A stretch of DNA of 64,000 nt, taken from JBMNUM01 sp050946275 (GTDB taxonomy: Bacteria > Actinomycetota > Coriobacteriia > Coriobacteriales > CADBOM01). A program made the translations under genes and the position numbers. The DNA lies in assembly GCA_050946275.1 (NCBI GenBank), contig JBMNUM010000003.1, positions 60,437 to 124,436 on the forward strand. The letters are read 5' to 3'. Below the pieces are notes generated by a model that saw only the letters and a program-made list of their open reading frames with translations, was not told where the DNA came from and ran no database searches. The stretch's first letter is position 1; each line of letters starts with the position of its first letter. Shown here piece by piece: positions 24,686 to 34,193 of this stretch.

Positions 24686-25635
24686 TCATCAACACCGGCG
24701 CACGGACCGACACCGTGCAGTACTTCGCGCCGTGGCTGCTGCGCCGCTTCGAGGAGGGCTTCGTCTACGTGCGCAATCCGGTGCGCACCGACGTGGTCAC
24801 GCGCTACGAGCTCGACCCCGCCGTCGTGGATTGCGTCGAGTTCTGCAGCAAGAACTACGCGCCCATCCTGCCGCGGCTGCACGAGATCACGAGCCGCTTC
24901 AACACGCATTTCCAGTACACCATCACCGCGTACGGGCGCGATGTGGAACCCGGCGTGCCGTCGATCGACGAGAGCATCGCGACGCTCCTGCGCCTCGAGG
25001 AGCAGGTGGGGAAGGAGCGCATCTGCTGGCGCTACGACCCGGTGCTGCTCACCGGCCGCTACACCATCGAGCGCCATCTGCTGACGTTCGGCTACATGGC
25101 GGAGCGGCTCGCGGGACACGTCGACCGCTGCATCTTCAGCTTCGTCGATATGTACAAGAAGCTCGACCGCAACATGCCCGAGCTCATCCCGCTCACGGCC
25201 GGGGACCGCGACGAGCTGGCGCGCGGGCTGGGACGGATCGCCTCGCGCAACGGGCTGCGCCTGCAGACGTGCGCCGAGGCGGACGACTGGAGCGCGTACG
25301 GCATCGAGGAGAGCGGGTGCATGACGCTCGCGATGATCGGCGAGGCGAACGGCGTGCAATTCCGCGACCTGCGGCACAAGGGCATGCGCAGGAACTGCCG
25401 GTGCATCGAGAGCCGCGACATCGGTGCGTACGACTCGTGCCCGAACGGCTGCAAGTACTGCTACGCGAACCAGAGCCCGCAGCGTGCGGTCGAGAACGCA
25501 CGGCTGCACGACCCGGAAAGCCCGCTGCTCATCGGCCATCTCCGCGAGTCGGACACGCTGCAGCAAGGAGCGCAGCGCAGCTTCCTCGCACGCGGGGGAG
25601 GGTTGAAGCTGGACCTGGGGTTCGACGCTCAGTAG
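24682..25635 (+). CDS. DUF1848 family radical-SAM-like protein
   Basis: 317 residues from a GTG overlapping the DUF1385 stop (GTGA), the usual arrangement for coupled genes. It begins IINTGARTDTVQYFAPWLLRRF and has DCVEFCSKNYAPILPRL and RYDPVLLTGRYT. The C-terminal cluster CPNGCKYC (Cys253, Cys257, Cys260) is the CX3CX2C expected for a 4Fe-4S/SAM site, here near the C-terminus, as DUF1848 proteins have. A second Cys pair NCRC lies at 239-241. No substrate is known. Confidence 0.88.
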   Translation: MIINTGARTDTVQYFAPWLLRRFEEGFVYVRNPVRTDVVTRYELDPAVVDCVEFCSKNYAPILPRLHEITSRFNTHFQYTITAYGRDVEPGVPSIDESIATLLRLEEQVGKERICWRYDPVLLTGRYTIERHLLTFGYMAERLAGHVDRCIFSFVDMYKKLDRNMPELIPLTAGDRDELARGLGRIASRNGLRLQTCAEADDWSAYGIEESGCMTLAMIGEANGVQFRDLRHKGMRRNCRCIESRDIGAYDSCPNGCKYCYANQSPQRAVENARLHDPESPLLIGHLRESDTLQQGAQRSFLARGGGLKLDLGFDAQ

Positions 25636-25647
25636 CGCACCCGCCCG

Positions 25648-26670
25648 CTACAGCACGAACAGCAGGAACGCCGTGCTGAGGTTGGCCATCGCCAGGCTGA
25701 AGAGCCATGCGGCCGACAGGAAGATGCTCGCCAGCGCCAGCGCGCGCTTGGCGCGGGGCACGCCCGACGGCTTGATCGAGCGCAGCAGCACGAGCTCGCG
25801 CACGAGCGGGACGTAGAACAGCACGAACGCGTAGTTCCACACGAACGGGGCGCCCATCGCGATGGGGAAGACGAGCAGCCACACCATCGCGAGGATGAGC
25901 GCGACCATCTGCAGCATGAGCGCGCCCTCGAAGCGCAGGGCGAGCGGGACCGTCCGCCGCGCGCGGTTGCTCTGGCGGAGCTCGGAGTCGGTCTCCATGC
26001 GCGAGATGTCGCCCATGTTGGCGATGGCGACCGCGAGCGCGCCGAAGCCGATGGCCGGGTAGATGGCGACGAGCACGAACGCGTGCGTCAGCAGGTGGAA
26101 GCAGCCGATCGCGCTGCCGCCGACCAGCACGAACAGGATGATGTTACCGTACGCGCGGTATGCGTGGCGCCAGGTTCCGAGATAGCGCAGCAGCACGAGC
26201 GCGACCACCACGGCGTAGAGGGCGAACGCCATCCACTGCCGCGCGAACGGGCTGGTCGCCGCCCCGCCCGAGGACACGTCGATCCCGTAGCTCATCACGA
26301 TGAAGGCGTAGCCGAGCACGAGGCTCATGGCGGTCGCCGCGATCAGCATGGTGCGCAGCTGCATGGCGAGCAGGTTGCCCGCGGTGGCGGCGAGCGGGTC
26401 GAGCTCCTTGCGCATCTTGTACTGCGCGAACTTGCGCTCGTAGTAGTCGCGGCGAACGCTCTCGCGGTCGACGATGTCGCCGTAGGCGCGCGCGAGGTTG
26501 GCCGAGATCTGCAGGCATATGGCGGCGAGCAGCATGAGCACGAAAGCCGTGAGGCTCACGCCGCCGAAGTAGCCGGCGAGCCCGGCGACGAACAGCGAGA
26601 ACGACACGGGCAGCGCGAGCGACTCGGCGTCGAGCGCGTGCTCCCAGGGCTTGTTCGCGTTGCCAGCCAT
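25648..26670 (-). CDS. UbiA/MenA-like polytopic membrane protein
   Basis: 340 residues with about nine membrane helices. After LPVSFSLFVAGLAGYFGG comes NLARAYGDIVDRESVRRDYYERK, in the place where UbiA prenyltransferases carry NxxxDxxxD, but only part of that motif is kept (N...D..D). A second Asp site near MGDISRMETD could be the other Mg site. The start at 26670 follows GGAAGGAGG. It may be a diverged prenyltransferase (menaquinone-type) or a derived non-enzymatic member. It is convergent with DUF1848. Confidence 0.6.
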   Translation of the reverse strand: MAGNANKPWEHALDAESLALPVSFSLFVAGLAGYFGGVSLTAFVLMLLAAICLQISANLARAYGDIVDRESVRRDYYERKFAQYKMRKELDPLAATAGNLLAMQLRTMLIAATAMSLVLGYAFIVMSYGIDVSSGGAATSPFARQWMAFALYAVVVALVLLRYLGTWRHAYRAYGNIILFVLVGGSAIGCFHLLTHAFVLVAIYPAIGFGALAVAIANMGDISRMETDSELRQSNRARRTVPLALRFEGALMLQMVALILAMVWLLVFPIAMGAPFVWNYAFVLFYVPLVRELVLLRSIKPSGVPRAKRALALASIFLSAAWLFSLAMANLSTAFLLFVL

Positions 26671-26757
26671 GCGCGGCCTCCTTCCGCAACCATCATAGCA
26701 AGGGACGAGAACCTGGTAGACCTCCCCGATCGGCTTCAGCGACAGGGAATAGCTGAT

Positions 26758-26925
26758 AGATGGCACGATTTGACAAATCCTGATGCGAGCAAGGCTGAAT
26801 GATCGGGTTGCGAACGGTTGTAATCGCCGAAAACGAGCTCTAGGTGTGTCAGGAGAGCCGATGCCTGGCGGTTTGTTGCCAGTTCGCGTTCATGGATGCG
26901 TCAGGATTTGTCAAATCGTGCCATC
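26758..26925. repeat. MITE-like element with 28-bp terminal inverted repeats
   Basis: GATGGCACGATTTGACAAATCCTGATGC at the left end and its inverse at the right end differ at one position (arms read GATGGCACGATTTGAC, then AAATCCTGAYGC). They enclose about 112 bp without a gene. The size, perfect ends and absence of coding suggest a small non-autonomous transposable element. It lies between the UbiA-like gene and prfA. Confidence 0.7.
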
Positions 26926-26945
26926 ATTTCAGGAATTCTTGTCAA

Positions 26946-26999
26946 TGGCCGCCTGTTGCCGTGTGGCCGCCTGTTGCCGTGTGGCCGCCTGTTGCCGTG
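26946..26999. repeat. 18-bp tandem repeat, three copies
   Basis: TGGCCGCCTGTTGCCGTG is repeated three times head to tail with only edge variation, in the 5' region of prfA. Eighteen bases keep frame but no gene is supported here. Confidence 0.85.
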
Positions 27000-27092
27000 C
27001 GCGCCGGACACATCCCGCGGAGCGGTTTGCGCCCGGCTCTCGCCGTCCCGCGCCATACGGCAGGGAGGGGGCGGGGGCCGGGCTTCGCGCGT

Positions 27093-27098
27093 GCTATC
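27093..27098 (+). promoter_or_regulatory. Candidate -10 box for prfA
   Basis: TGCTATCAT, an extended -10 element, lies about 45 bp before the prfA start. No clear -35. Confidence 0.4.
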
Positions 27099-27140
27099 AT
27101 CTATACCGTTTTCCACGGAAAAGAGGATTGCGAGAGAACC

Positions 27141-28217
<1,077 letters not shown>

Positions 28218-28230
28218 GTTGCAACCGGAT

Positions 28231-29142
28231 ATGCGCGTGCAAGAGGCTCTCGATGGTATCGAGGGCCTCTTTTCCAAAAGGGGCATCGAGAGCGCCCGCG
28301 CCAACGCGCGGATGCTGGTGGCGCATGTGCTCGGCATCGGGCTGGGGCAGCTGGCGCTGGTGCGCGACGACGTGCTGGGAGAGCGTGCCGCGGCCGAGCT
28401 GGAGGAGCTCGCCGCGAGGCGTGCCGAGGGCGAGCCGCTGCAGTATGTGGTCGGATCGGCGCCGTTTCGGTATCTCGAGCTCGAGGCCCGGCCCGGCGTC
28501 TTCATCCCGCGTCCCGAGACCGAGGTCGTGGTGCAGGCTGCGCTCGATCGGATCGCCGGAGTGGGCGAGCCGCGGGTGCTCGACTTGTGCTGCGGGAGCG
28601 GGACCATCGCCGTCTCGGTGGCGAGCGAGCGGGCCGACGCGTTGGTGACGGCCGTGGACATGTCAGCGGAGGCGGTGGCGCTCACGGGGCGCAACGCTGA
28701 GCTGGCCGGCGTGGCCGCGCGCGTGGACGTGCGCGAGGGCGACCTGTTCGCCGCGCTGACGCCGGATGGGGACGGCGAGCTGGCCGCGGGGTCGGCTGCG
28801 GAGGACCGTACGCTTCCGGGCGGCCTGTTCGACCTCGTCATCTCGAACCCGCCCTACATCCCGACGGCGAAGATCGCCGCGATGCCGGATGAGGTCACCG
28901 CGTGGGAGCCGATGCTCGCCCTCGATGGAGGGGAGGACGGCCTCGACACGTTCCGCCGCATCGTCGATGGCGTGGGGGAGTGGCTGCGTGCTGGCGGCTG
29001 GCTCGTCTGCGAGCTCGACGAGGACATGGTGGGCGAGGCCGCGCGCCTGCTGCGGGAGGATGGCCGCTTCGCCGACGTGGCGGAGATCGAAGATCTGACG
29101 GGCCGCCCCCGAGCCGTTATCGCCCGGCTCATTCCGTGCTAG
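28231..29142 (+). CDS. prmC: Peptide chain release factor N5-glutamine methyltransferase
   Basis: 303 residues from the ATG at 28231. A TTG at 28219, one base after prfA, has the better-placed GAGGA and is possible. The N-terminal helical domain (MRVQEALDGIEGLFSKRGIESARANARML) is followed by FIPRPETEVV and the SAM fold with VLDLCCGSGTIAVSVA, and the active motif NPPYIPTAKI. It modifies the Gln of GGQ in RF1 and RF2. Coupling to prfA is the standard arrangement. Confidence 0.94.
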   Translation: MRVQEALDGIEGLFSKRGIESARANARMLVAHVLGIGLGQLALVRDDVLGERAAAELEELAARRAEGEPLQYVVGSAPFRYLELEARPGVFIPRPETEVVVQAALDRIAGVGEPRVLDLCCGSGTIAVSVASERADALVTAVDMSAEAVALTGRNAELAGVAARVDVREGDLFAALTPDGDGELAAGSAAEDRTLPGGLFDLVISNPPYIPTAKIAAMPDEVTAWEPMLALDGGEDGLDTFRRIVDGVGEWLRAGGWLVCELDEDMVGEAARLLREDGRFADVAEIEDLTGRPRAVIARLIPC

Positions 29143-29151
29143 TCTCTACTC

Positions 29152-29799
29152 ATGATGGAAACACGCGCCGACAACTTCCTGCGAATCGACCCGTTGCAGC
29201 TCGAGCACGCCGTCATCGAGCGCGCCGTCGCTTGCCTGCGCGCGGGCGGGGTCGTCGTGTTCCCGACCGACACGGTGTACGGAATCGGAGTCGCGGCGGG
29301 CGAGGGGCTCGTCCCGGATGAGCTTTTCGAGATCAAGCGACGCGAGCGCAGCCAGACGATTCCCTGGCTCGTGCGCGATGCGCGCGACATCGAACGTTAT
29401 GGCCGCGACGTGCCGGACTACTGCATCAGGCTCGCCGAGCGCCTCTGGCCCGGTGCGCTGACGCTGGTCGTGCGCTGCGGCGATGCCGTGCCGGACGTCT
29501 TCCAGGGCGGGGACGGCACCATCGCGTTGCGTGCCCCCGGCCACGAGGTGCCCCAGGCGCTCATGCGCGCCCTCGACATGCCGCTCGCAACCACGAGCGC
29601 GAACCTGCACGGGCGCCCTGCGGTGGCATCGGCGGCCGAACTCGACCCCGAGCTGACGGCGCTCGTTCCCATCGTCCTCGACGGAGGCGTCACGCCGGGA
29701 GGGATCCCGTCGACCATCGTCTCCTGCACGGAGCCGGAACCCCGCATCCTCCGCCTCGGAGCCATCTCCGAGGAAGCGATCATGGAGTGCGTGAGCTAG
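29152..29799 (+). CDS. L-threonylcarbamoyladenylate synthase, Sua5/YrdC family
   Basis: 215 residues, one YrdC domain without the extra Sua5 C-terminal domain. Motifs: GGVVVFPTDTVYGIGVAAG, IKRRERSQTIPWLV (KxR and SxxxP), LAERLWPGALTLVVR, and ATTSANLHG. It makes threonylcarbamoyl-AMP for the t6A37 tRNA modification. It begins nine bases after prmC, a common neighbour. It ends an operon; no clear terminator is seen. Confidence 0.94.
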   Translation: MMETRADNFLRIDPLQLEHAVIERAVACLRAGGVVVFPTDTVYGIGVAAGEGLVPDELFEIKRRERSQTIPWLVRDARDIERYGRDVPDYCIRLAERLWPGALTLVVRCGDAVPDVFQGGDGTIALRAPGHEVPQALMRALDMPLATTSANLHGRPAVASAAELDPELTALVPIVLDGGVTPGGIPSTIVSCTEPEPRILRLGAISEEAIMECVS

Positions 29800-30056
29800 A
29801 CGGCGTCTGCCGTCAACTGTCGGTCGTCTGGCCGTTCCGCGCTCGCATCCGCACCGGCGCTCCGCCCGTGCACACCCCACGCCACGCACTCGTAACCATC
29901 CTCAAACCGCACTCTCAAACAGCAGAAAAACATGCCCGTTTACCGGCGAGTTTAGATTCTGTTTAACCTATGTTCAGCTTTTGATCAGGTTCTGTTTGGG
30001 TTCTGTTTGGGTTCTGTTCAGCGGTTTGACAAGAGTCGTTGGCTACAATCCCGGGC
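29800..30056. other. Intergenic spacer with an 11-bp tandem motif
   Basis: TTCTGTTTGGG is repeated as GTTCTGTTTGG-GTTCTGTTTGG-GTTCTGTTC at about 29990-30020. The rest is AT-richer than its surroundings. No gene or terminator is clear. Confidence 0.45.
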
Positions 30057-31043
30057 ATGAAGACGATACTCTGCGACAGAACGGCAATCGAGATGTGGAG
30101 CCGCGGCCTCTGCGCCGACGCGACTCCCTCGCGCATGAAGGTCCTGGGCAACTGCGCCCACCGCAAGCAAGACATCCCCGGGGCCCTCTTCTCTCATCCG
30201 AGTCTAACGTGGCCCCTGCACATCCTTGTGGGAGACCATGGCCACCGCCGCTCTTCCGCTGACATTCAATGTCATACATGGTCCAAAGAGCTGCCCAAGA
30301 AGTCCATCTGCCGCCTTGTCGACAACATCCATGTGACGACGCCCGAGATGAGCTTTTTGACTGCTTCGCTTTCCCGGGCGCTTGACGTTATCGATTTGAT
30401 AGCGCTGGGCGACGAGCTGTGCGGAACCTATTCGACGATAGGATTCAGGGAAGGCGAGGGGCACGCCGGGTATGACTTCTATACGCGACAGGCTTTATGC
30501 ACGCCACAAAGCCTCAACACGTTTCTTGCCGAAGCGGGACTCGCGCCGCGCTCAAAAGCGCTGGCTGCTGCAAAATGGTTGGTCCCATTTTCGCGGTCGC
30601 CCATGGAAACGCTGACGGAGATGTTGCTCTGCCTGCCTCCTCGTTTGGGAGGATATGGGCTACCGGCTCCCGTGATGAACGCATCCGTGCCCCTTCCTCC
30701 GCATATCGCCAAGCTTGCTGGCATCGGCACGCTGCATCCAGATCTTTGCTGGCCAGCTCAAAAGGTTGCGCTTGAGTATAAGGGCCAGGAAGATCACGAC
30801 GAGCCTGCCCAACGGGTTTGCGACATCCTGCGCGAGAACGTGCTCTCGCATGACGGTGTGACGATTATCTCGCTCACGAAATGGCAGTTTGCAAGCTTCG
30901 AAGGTATGCGCATAATCGCCAAGCACCTATCGGGAATTCTTGGTAGTCGCGTGAAAGATGGTGTCCGGACTGAGGATCGCTTGGAACTTCATCGGCGCCT
31001 GTGCAATATGGCGAGCATGCGGCAAGAGCTTTACACCACCTAG
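30057..31043 (+). CDS. Hypothetical protein with VSR-like nuclease fold, AbiEi/DUF559-like
   Basis: 328 residues. The C-terminal part LHPDLCWPAQKVALEYKGQEDH, then RVCDILRENVLSHDGVTIISLTKWQFAS, matches the pattern D..W....VALEYxGxxH..D..R...L seen in DUF559/VSR-type nuclease domains that often follow an AbiEi-like region. The putative catalytic residues are the Asp of HPDLCWP and Glu-Lys of LEYKG. The N-terminal 150 residues are not recognised. GC content and codon use are lower than in neighbours, suggesting acquisition. An ATG at 30057 is preferred to the TTG at 30039. It may be a defence-related or regulatory orphan. Confidence 0.6.
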   Translation: MKTILCDRTAIEMWSRGLCADATPSRMKVLGNCAHRKQDIPGALFSHPSLTWPLHILVGDHGHRRSSADIQCHTWSKELPKKSICRLVDNIHVTTPEMSFLTASLSRALDVIDLIALGDELCGTYSTIGFREGEGHAGYDFYTRQALCTPQSLNTFLAEAGLAPRSKALAAAKWLVPFSRSPMETLTEMLLCLPPRLGGYGLPAPVMNASVPLPPHIAKLAGIGTLHPDLCWPAQKVALEYKGQEDHDEPAQRVCDILRENVLSHDGVTIISLTKWQFASFEGMRIIAKHLSGILGSRVKDGVRTEDRLELHRRLCNMASMRQELYTT

Positions 31044-31080
31044 GGGCGCTCGGGTCTCAGCTCGCCCGTCTGGCATTGTT

Positions 31081-31338
31081 CTAGAATGCGGGGTTGTCGA
31101 AAAGCGGGGTGGGTTTGCAAGAATACAGCTATCGCCTGTCCCAAAATGCGGGGTTGTCGAAAAGATATCCGTTTTCAGTTTTCGACATCCTCTCATTTTT
31201 GGACAGATGTTTTTCGACAACCCCGCATTTTGGGACATCACCCAACGGTTTATCTTCGACAACCCCGCATTTTGGGACAGGGGAAGCGCGTTTTCATGCA
31301 AGCTCACCCTCCTTTTCGACAACCCCGCATTTTTGGGC
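31081..31338. repeat. 4+2 repeat element, copy 2 (inverted orientation)
   Basis: Read on the minus strand, direct-unit cores start at 31329, 31269, 31227 and 31195. The two opposite units have their cores at 31147 and 31087 on the plus strand. Spacings are 60, 42, 32, 48 and 60 bp, as in copies 1 and 3. One unit carries the changed core TGAGAGG. The two arms, linkers included, are inverted repeats. No GCAAACC hairpin array accompanies this copy. Confidence 0.92.
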
Positions 31339-31529
31339 GGGCTTTTCTTCGATATCCGCCCTCTCGGTTAGGCCGGGCGAAAGTTGGGGTGACTGACCAT
31401 CGTGCCGTCTGGCCGCCCCGCGCCCGCACCCGCCGTGCGCGGGCAGGTTTCCGATTCCTTGCTTTATCCGGGCATTATTCCATCTCCATTCGTGTAGTAT
31501 GAAAACGTTCATTTGCGAGGGTTCGCCTG

Positions 31530-31645
31530 CACGGGCGCGGAAAGCGCCGCGGCTCGGGCGCAGCAACCGGGCACGGGCGCGGAAAGCGTCGCGGTTCGGG
31601 CGCGGCAACCGGGCACGGGCGCGGAAAGCGTCGCGGCTCGGGAGA
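31530..31645. repeat. 42-bp tandem repeat upstream of rpiB
   Basis: The block beginning CACGGGCGCGGAAAGCG recurs at 31530, 31572 and 31614. The third copy is partial. Being a multiple of three it leaves a frame open toward rpiB, but the rpiB start lies after it. Confidence 0.8.
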
Positions 31646-31701
31646 TGCCGGGCGTTGCACCGGTGCGGGACACTCGCTGCAAAGAGAGTGGGAGGTTGGG
31701 C

Positions 31702-32148
31702 GTGCGCGTTGCTTTCGGAAACGACCATGCGGCATCGGCGGAGCTGAGGACCGAGCTCATCGGCTACATCGAGGGCCTGGGACACGAGGTGCTCGATATG
31801 GGCTCCGACACGGAGGAGCGCGTCGACTATCCGGACTTCGCGTGCAAGGTCTGCACCGCTGTCGTCGGGGGCGAGGCCGATTGCGGGATCCTCGTCTGCG
31901 GAACGGGCGTCGGCATGAGCATCGCCGCCAACAAGATTCGCGGTATCCGAGCGGCCAACGTCACGCTTCCCGCGGTCGCGCCGCTCGTCCGCGAGCACAA
32001 CGACGCGAACGTGCTCACGCTCTCGTCGCGCTTCGTCAACACGGAGGAGAACAAGCAGATCATCAAGGTGTTCCTGGAGACGGACTTCGCTGGTGGACGC
32101 CATGCGCAGCGCGTCGCCAAGATGATGGACTTCGAAGAAAGGCGGTAA
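31702..32148 (+). CDS. rpiB: Ribose-5-phosphate isomerase B
   Basis: 148 residues from a GTG preceded by GGAGG. Family motifs: VAFGNDHAA, GHEVLDMGSDTEERVDYPDFA, GILVCGTGVGMSIAANKIRGIRAA, REHNDANVLTLSSRF and FEERR. It isomerises ribose 5-phosphate and ribulose 5-phosphate, or related sugar phosphates. It is followed four bases later by glyA, a common pair. The upstream frame continues through the 42-bp repeats but is not part of the protein. Confidence 0.93.
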   Translation: MRVAFGNDHAASAELRTELIGYIEGLGHEVLDMGSDTEERVDYPDFACKVCTAVVGGEADCGILVCGTGVGMSIAANKIRGIRAANVTLPAVAPLVREHNDANVLTLSSRFVNTEENKQIIKVFLETDFAGGRHAQRVAKMMDFEERR

Positions 32149-32152
32149 CAAG

Positions 32153-33403
32153 ATGGACTTCACGAACCTGAAGGCAGTCGACCCGGAGGTCATGGCGATC
32201 CTCGATAGCGAGCTCGCCCGCCAGCGCGACAGCATCGAGCTCATCGCGTCCGAGAACTTCACGTCGACCGCGGTCATGGAGGCCATGGGCAGCGTTCTCA
32301 CCAACAAGTACGCCGAGGGCTATCCGGGCAAGCGCTACTACGGCGGTTGCCAGGAGGTCGACAAGGCCGAGAACCTCGCGATCCAGCGCGCGTGCGAGCT
32401 GTTCGGCAGCAAGTACGCCAACGTGCAGCCGCACTGCGGTTCCGCCGCGAACATGGCGGCCTACATGGCGGTCATGAACGACGGCGACACCATCCTGGGC
32501 ATGGCGCTCGACAACGGCGGCCACCTCTCGCATGGCGCGAAGGTCAGCTTCTCCGGCAAGATCTACCAGTCGTTCACCTACGGCGTGAACGGCGAGACCG
32601 AGCGCATCGACATGGACGAGATCGCGGCCATCGCGCGCGAGTGCAAGCCGAAGGTCATCGTCGCCGGCGCATCCGCCTATCCGCGCATCATCGACTTCGC
32701 CGCCTTCAAGGAGCTGGCCGACGAGGTCGGCGCCTACCTGGTCGTCGACATGGCCCACATCGCGGGTCTCGTCGCCGGCAAGCAGCACCCGACGCCCGTC
32801 GGAATCGCCGACATCGTCACGTCCACCTCGCACAAGACCATGCGCGGCCCGCGCGGCGGCTTCGTGCTGACGGACGACGAGGAGCTCCTCAAGAAGATCA
32901 ACAAGGCCGTGTTCCCGGGTATCCAGGGCGGCCCGCTCATGCACGTGATCGCCGCCAAGGCCGTCGCGTTCGGCGAGGCGCTCAAGCCCTCGTTCACCGA
33001 CTACGCGATCCAGGTCGTCGAGAACGCCAAGCGCATCGGCGAGGGCATGACCGACGGCGGCCTGCGCCTCGTCTCCGGCGGCACCGACAACCACCTGTGC
33101 CTCGTGGACCTCACGCCGGCCAACGTCACCGGCAAGGACGCCGAGGAGCTGCTCGAGCGTCTTGGCATCACCTGCAACAAGAACACGATTCCCAACGAGA
33201 AGCAGCCGGCTTCCATCGCCAGCGGCGTGCGCATCGGCTCGCCGGCCATGACGACGCGCGGCTTCACCGCGGACGAGTCGTACCACGTGGGCGAGCTCAT
33301 CGCCCGCGCCGTCTTCAACAAGGACGACGAGGCCGTGTTGGCGCAGATCGCCGACGACGTCAAGGGCATGCTGGCGGCCCATCCGCTGTATCCCGAGGTC
33401 TAG
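32153..33403 (+). CDS. glyA: Serine hydroxymethyltransferase
   Basis: 416 residues. PLP-binding Lys228 is in TSTSHKTMRGPRGG. Other landmarks: ELIASENFTS, NKYAEGYPGKRYYGGC, GFSGKIYQ-like VSFSGKIYQSFTYGV, and LVVDMAHIAGLVA. It interconverts serine and glycine and feeds one-carbon units to folate, including the methylene-THF used by ThyX. AGGCGG precedes the ATG. The deaminase gene follows about 90 bp downstream. Confidence 0.97.
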   Translation: MDFTNLKAVDPEVMAILDSELARQRDSIELIASENFTSTAVMEAMGSVLTNKYAEGYPGKRYYGGCQEVDKAENLAIQRACELFGSKYANVQPHCGSAANMAAYMAVMNDGDTILGMALDNGGHLSHGAKVSFSGKIYQSFTYGVNGETERIDMDEIAAIARECKPKVIVAGASAYPRIIDFAAFKELADEVGAYLVVDMAHIAGLVAGKQHPTPVGIADIVTSTSHKTMRGPRGGFVLTDDEELLKKINKAVFPGIQGGPLMHVIAAKAVAFGEALKPSFTDYAIQVVENAKRIGEGMTDGGLRLVSGGTDNHLCLVDLTPANVTGKDAEELLERLGITCNKNTIPNEKQPASIASGVRIGSPAMTTRGFTADESYHVGELIARAVFNKDDEAVLAQIADDVKGMLAAHPLYPEV

Positions 33404-33491
33404 GCGGAGCAAACGAGCAAACGAGAGGGGCGCGCGGCGTTGCGAGACGGCGCGCGCCCTACGAGTAGGTAGAGGAGAGCGAGGAGCGAGC

Positions 33492-33971
33492 ATGGGCGAG
33501 CAGGGTTCCAAGCCGATGGCGGAGCGTCCCAGCTGGGACGAGTACTTCCAGACGATCACGCGCGATGTGGCGGAGAGGTCGACGTGCCTGCGCCGACATG
33601 TGGGCGCCATCATCGTGAAGGACAAGCGCATCCTGGCGACGGGCTACAACGGCGCGCCGACCGGCCTCGAGCACTGCATCACGCGCGGGTGCCTGCGCGA
33701 GCAGCTCGGCATCCCCTCGGGCGAGAAGCAGGAGCTGTGCCGTGCGGCGCATGCGGAGCAGAACGCCGTGATCCAGGCGGCGCGCTACGGCGTGCCCATC
33801 GACGGCTCCACGGTCTACTGCACGAACCAGCCGTGCGTCCAGTGCGCGAAGATCCTCATCAACGCCGGCGTGAAGGAGATCGTCTTCGAGAACTCCTACC
33901 CCGACCAGCTCGCCGAGGAGATGATGGCCGAGGCCAACATCATCCTGCGCCACCTCCCCTCGGCCGAGTAG
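33492..33971 (+). CDS. dCMP deaminase, ComEB-like
   Basis: 159 residues. Zinc site from His87 and Glu89 in AAHAEQNAVI and Cys115/Cys118 in TNQPCVQCAKIL. The N-terminal SWDEYFQTITRDVAERSTCLRRHVGAIIVKD and GYNGAPTGLEHC are typical of dCMP deaminases. It supplies dUMP for ThyX. GAGGAGCGAGC precedes the ATG. It is next to glyA, thyX lies 10 kb upstream, so a nucleotide and one-carbon group is present in this region. Confidence 0.93.
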   Translation: MGEQGSKPMAERPSWDEYFQTITRDVAERSTCLRRHVGAIIVKDKRILATGYNGAPTGLEHCITRGCLREQLGIPSGEKQELCRAAHAEQNAVIQAARYGVPIDGSTVYCTNQPCVQCAKILINAGVKEIVFENSYPDQLAEEMMAEANIILRHLPSAE

Positions 33972-34033
33972 CGCGAGCGAACATACACGAGAGCAAGGCA
34001 GCCCTCCCTGCACGACGGGGGAGGGCTGCTCCG

Positions 34034-34063
34034 TCTGGAACGCTCCCCGGGGGGCGTTCCAGA
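34034..34063. repeat. GGAACGCTCCCC palindrome (family A)
   Basis: TCTGGAACGCTCCCC is followed by its inverse GGGGCGTTCCAGA with one mismatch. It lies between the deaminase gene and the ATP synthase operon. Confidence 0.75.
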
Positions 34064-34117
34064 CGCAACCACCGGTTGCAGGGTGCGACTTGACGGAAAA
34101 CCGCCGGTGCCGAGGTC

Positions 34118-34145
34118 TGGTCAACAAACGAAAATGGTTTAGACT
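34118..34145 (+). promoter_or_regulatory. Candidate ATP synthase operon promoter
   Basis: TGGTCA at 34118 and TAGACT at 34140, 16 bp apart, lie about 50 bp before the first gene of the operon. Neither box is close to consensus. Confidence 0.35.
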
Positions 34146-34193
34146 GTTACGTGGCCAATTAGTGACTGGTGTATTTCGCTGGAGGTTTTCGAC

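Noticed and set aside
30026..30049. TTGACA/TACAAT promoter before the 30057 gene
   Set aside because: The boxes are only 12 bp apart, too close for a sigma-70-type promoter.
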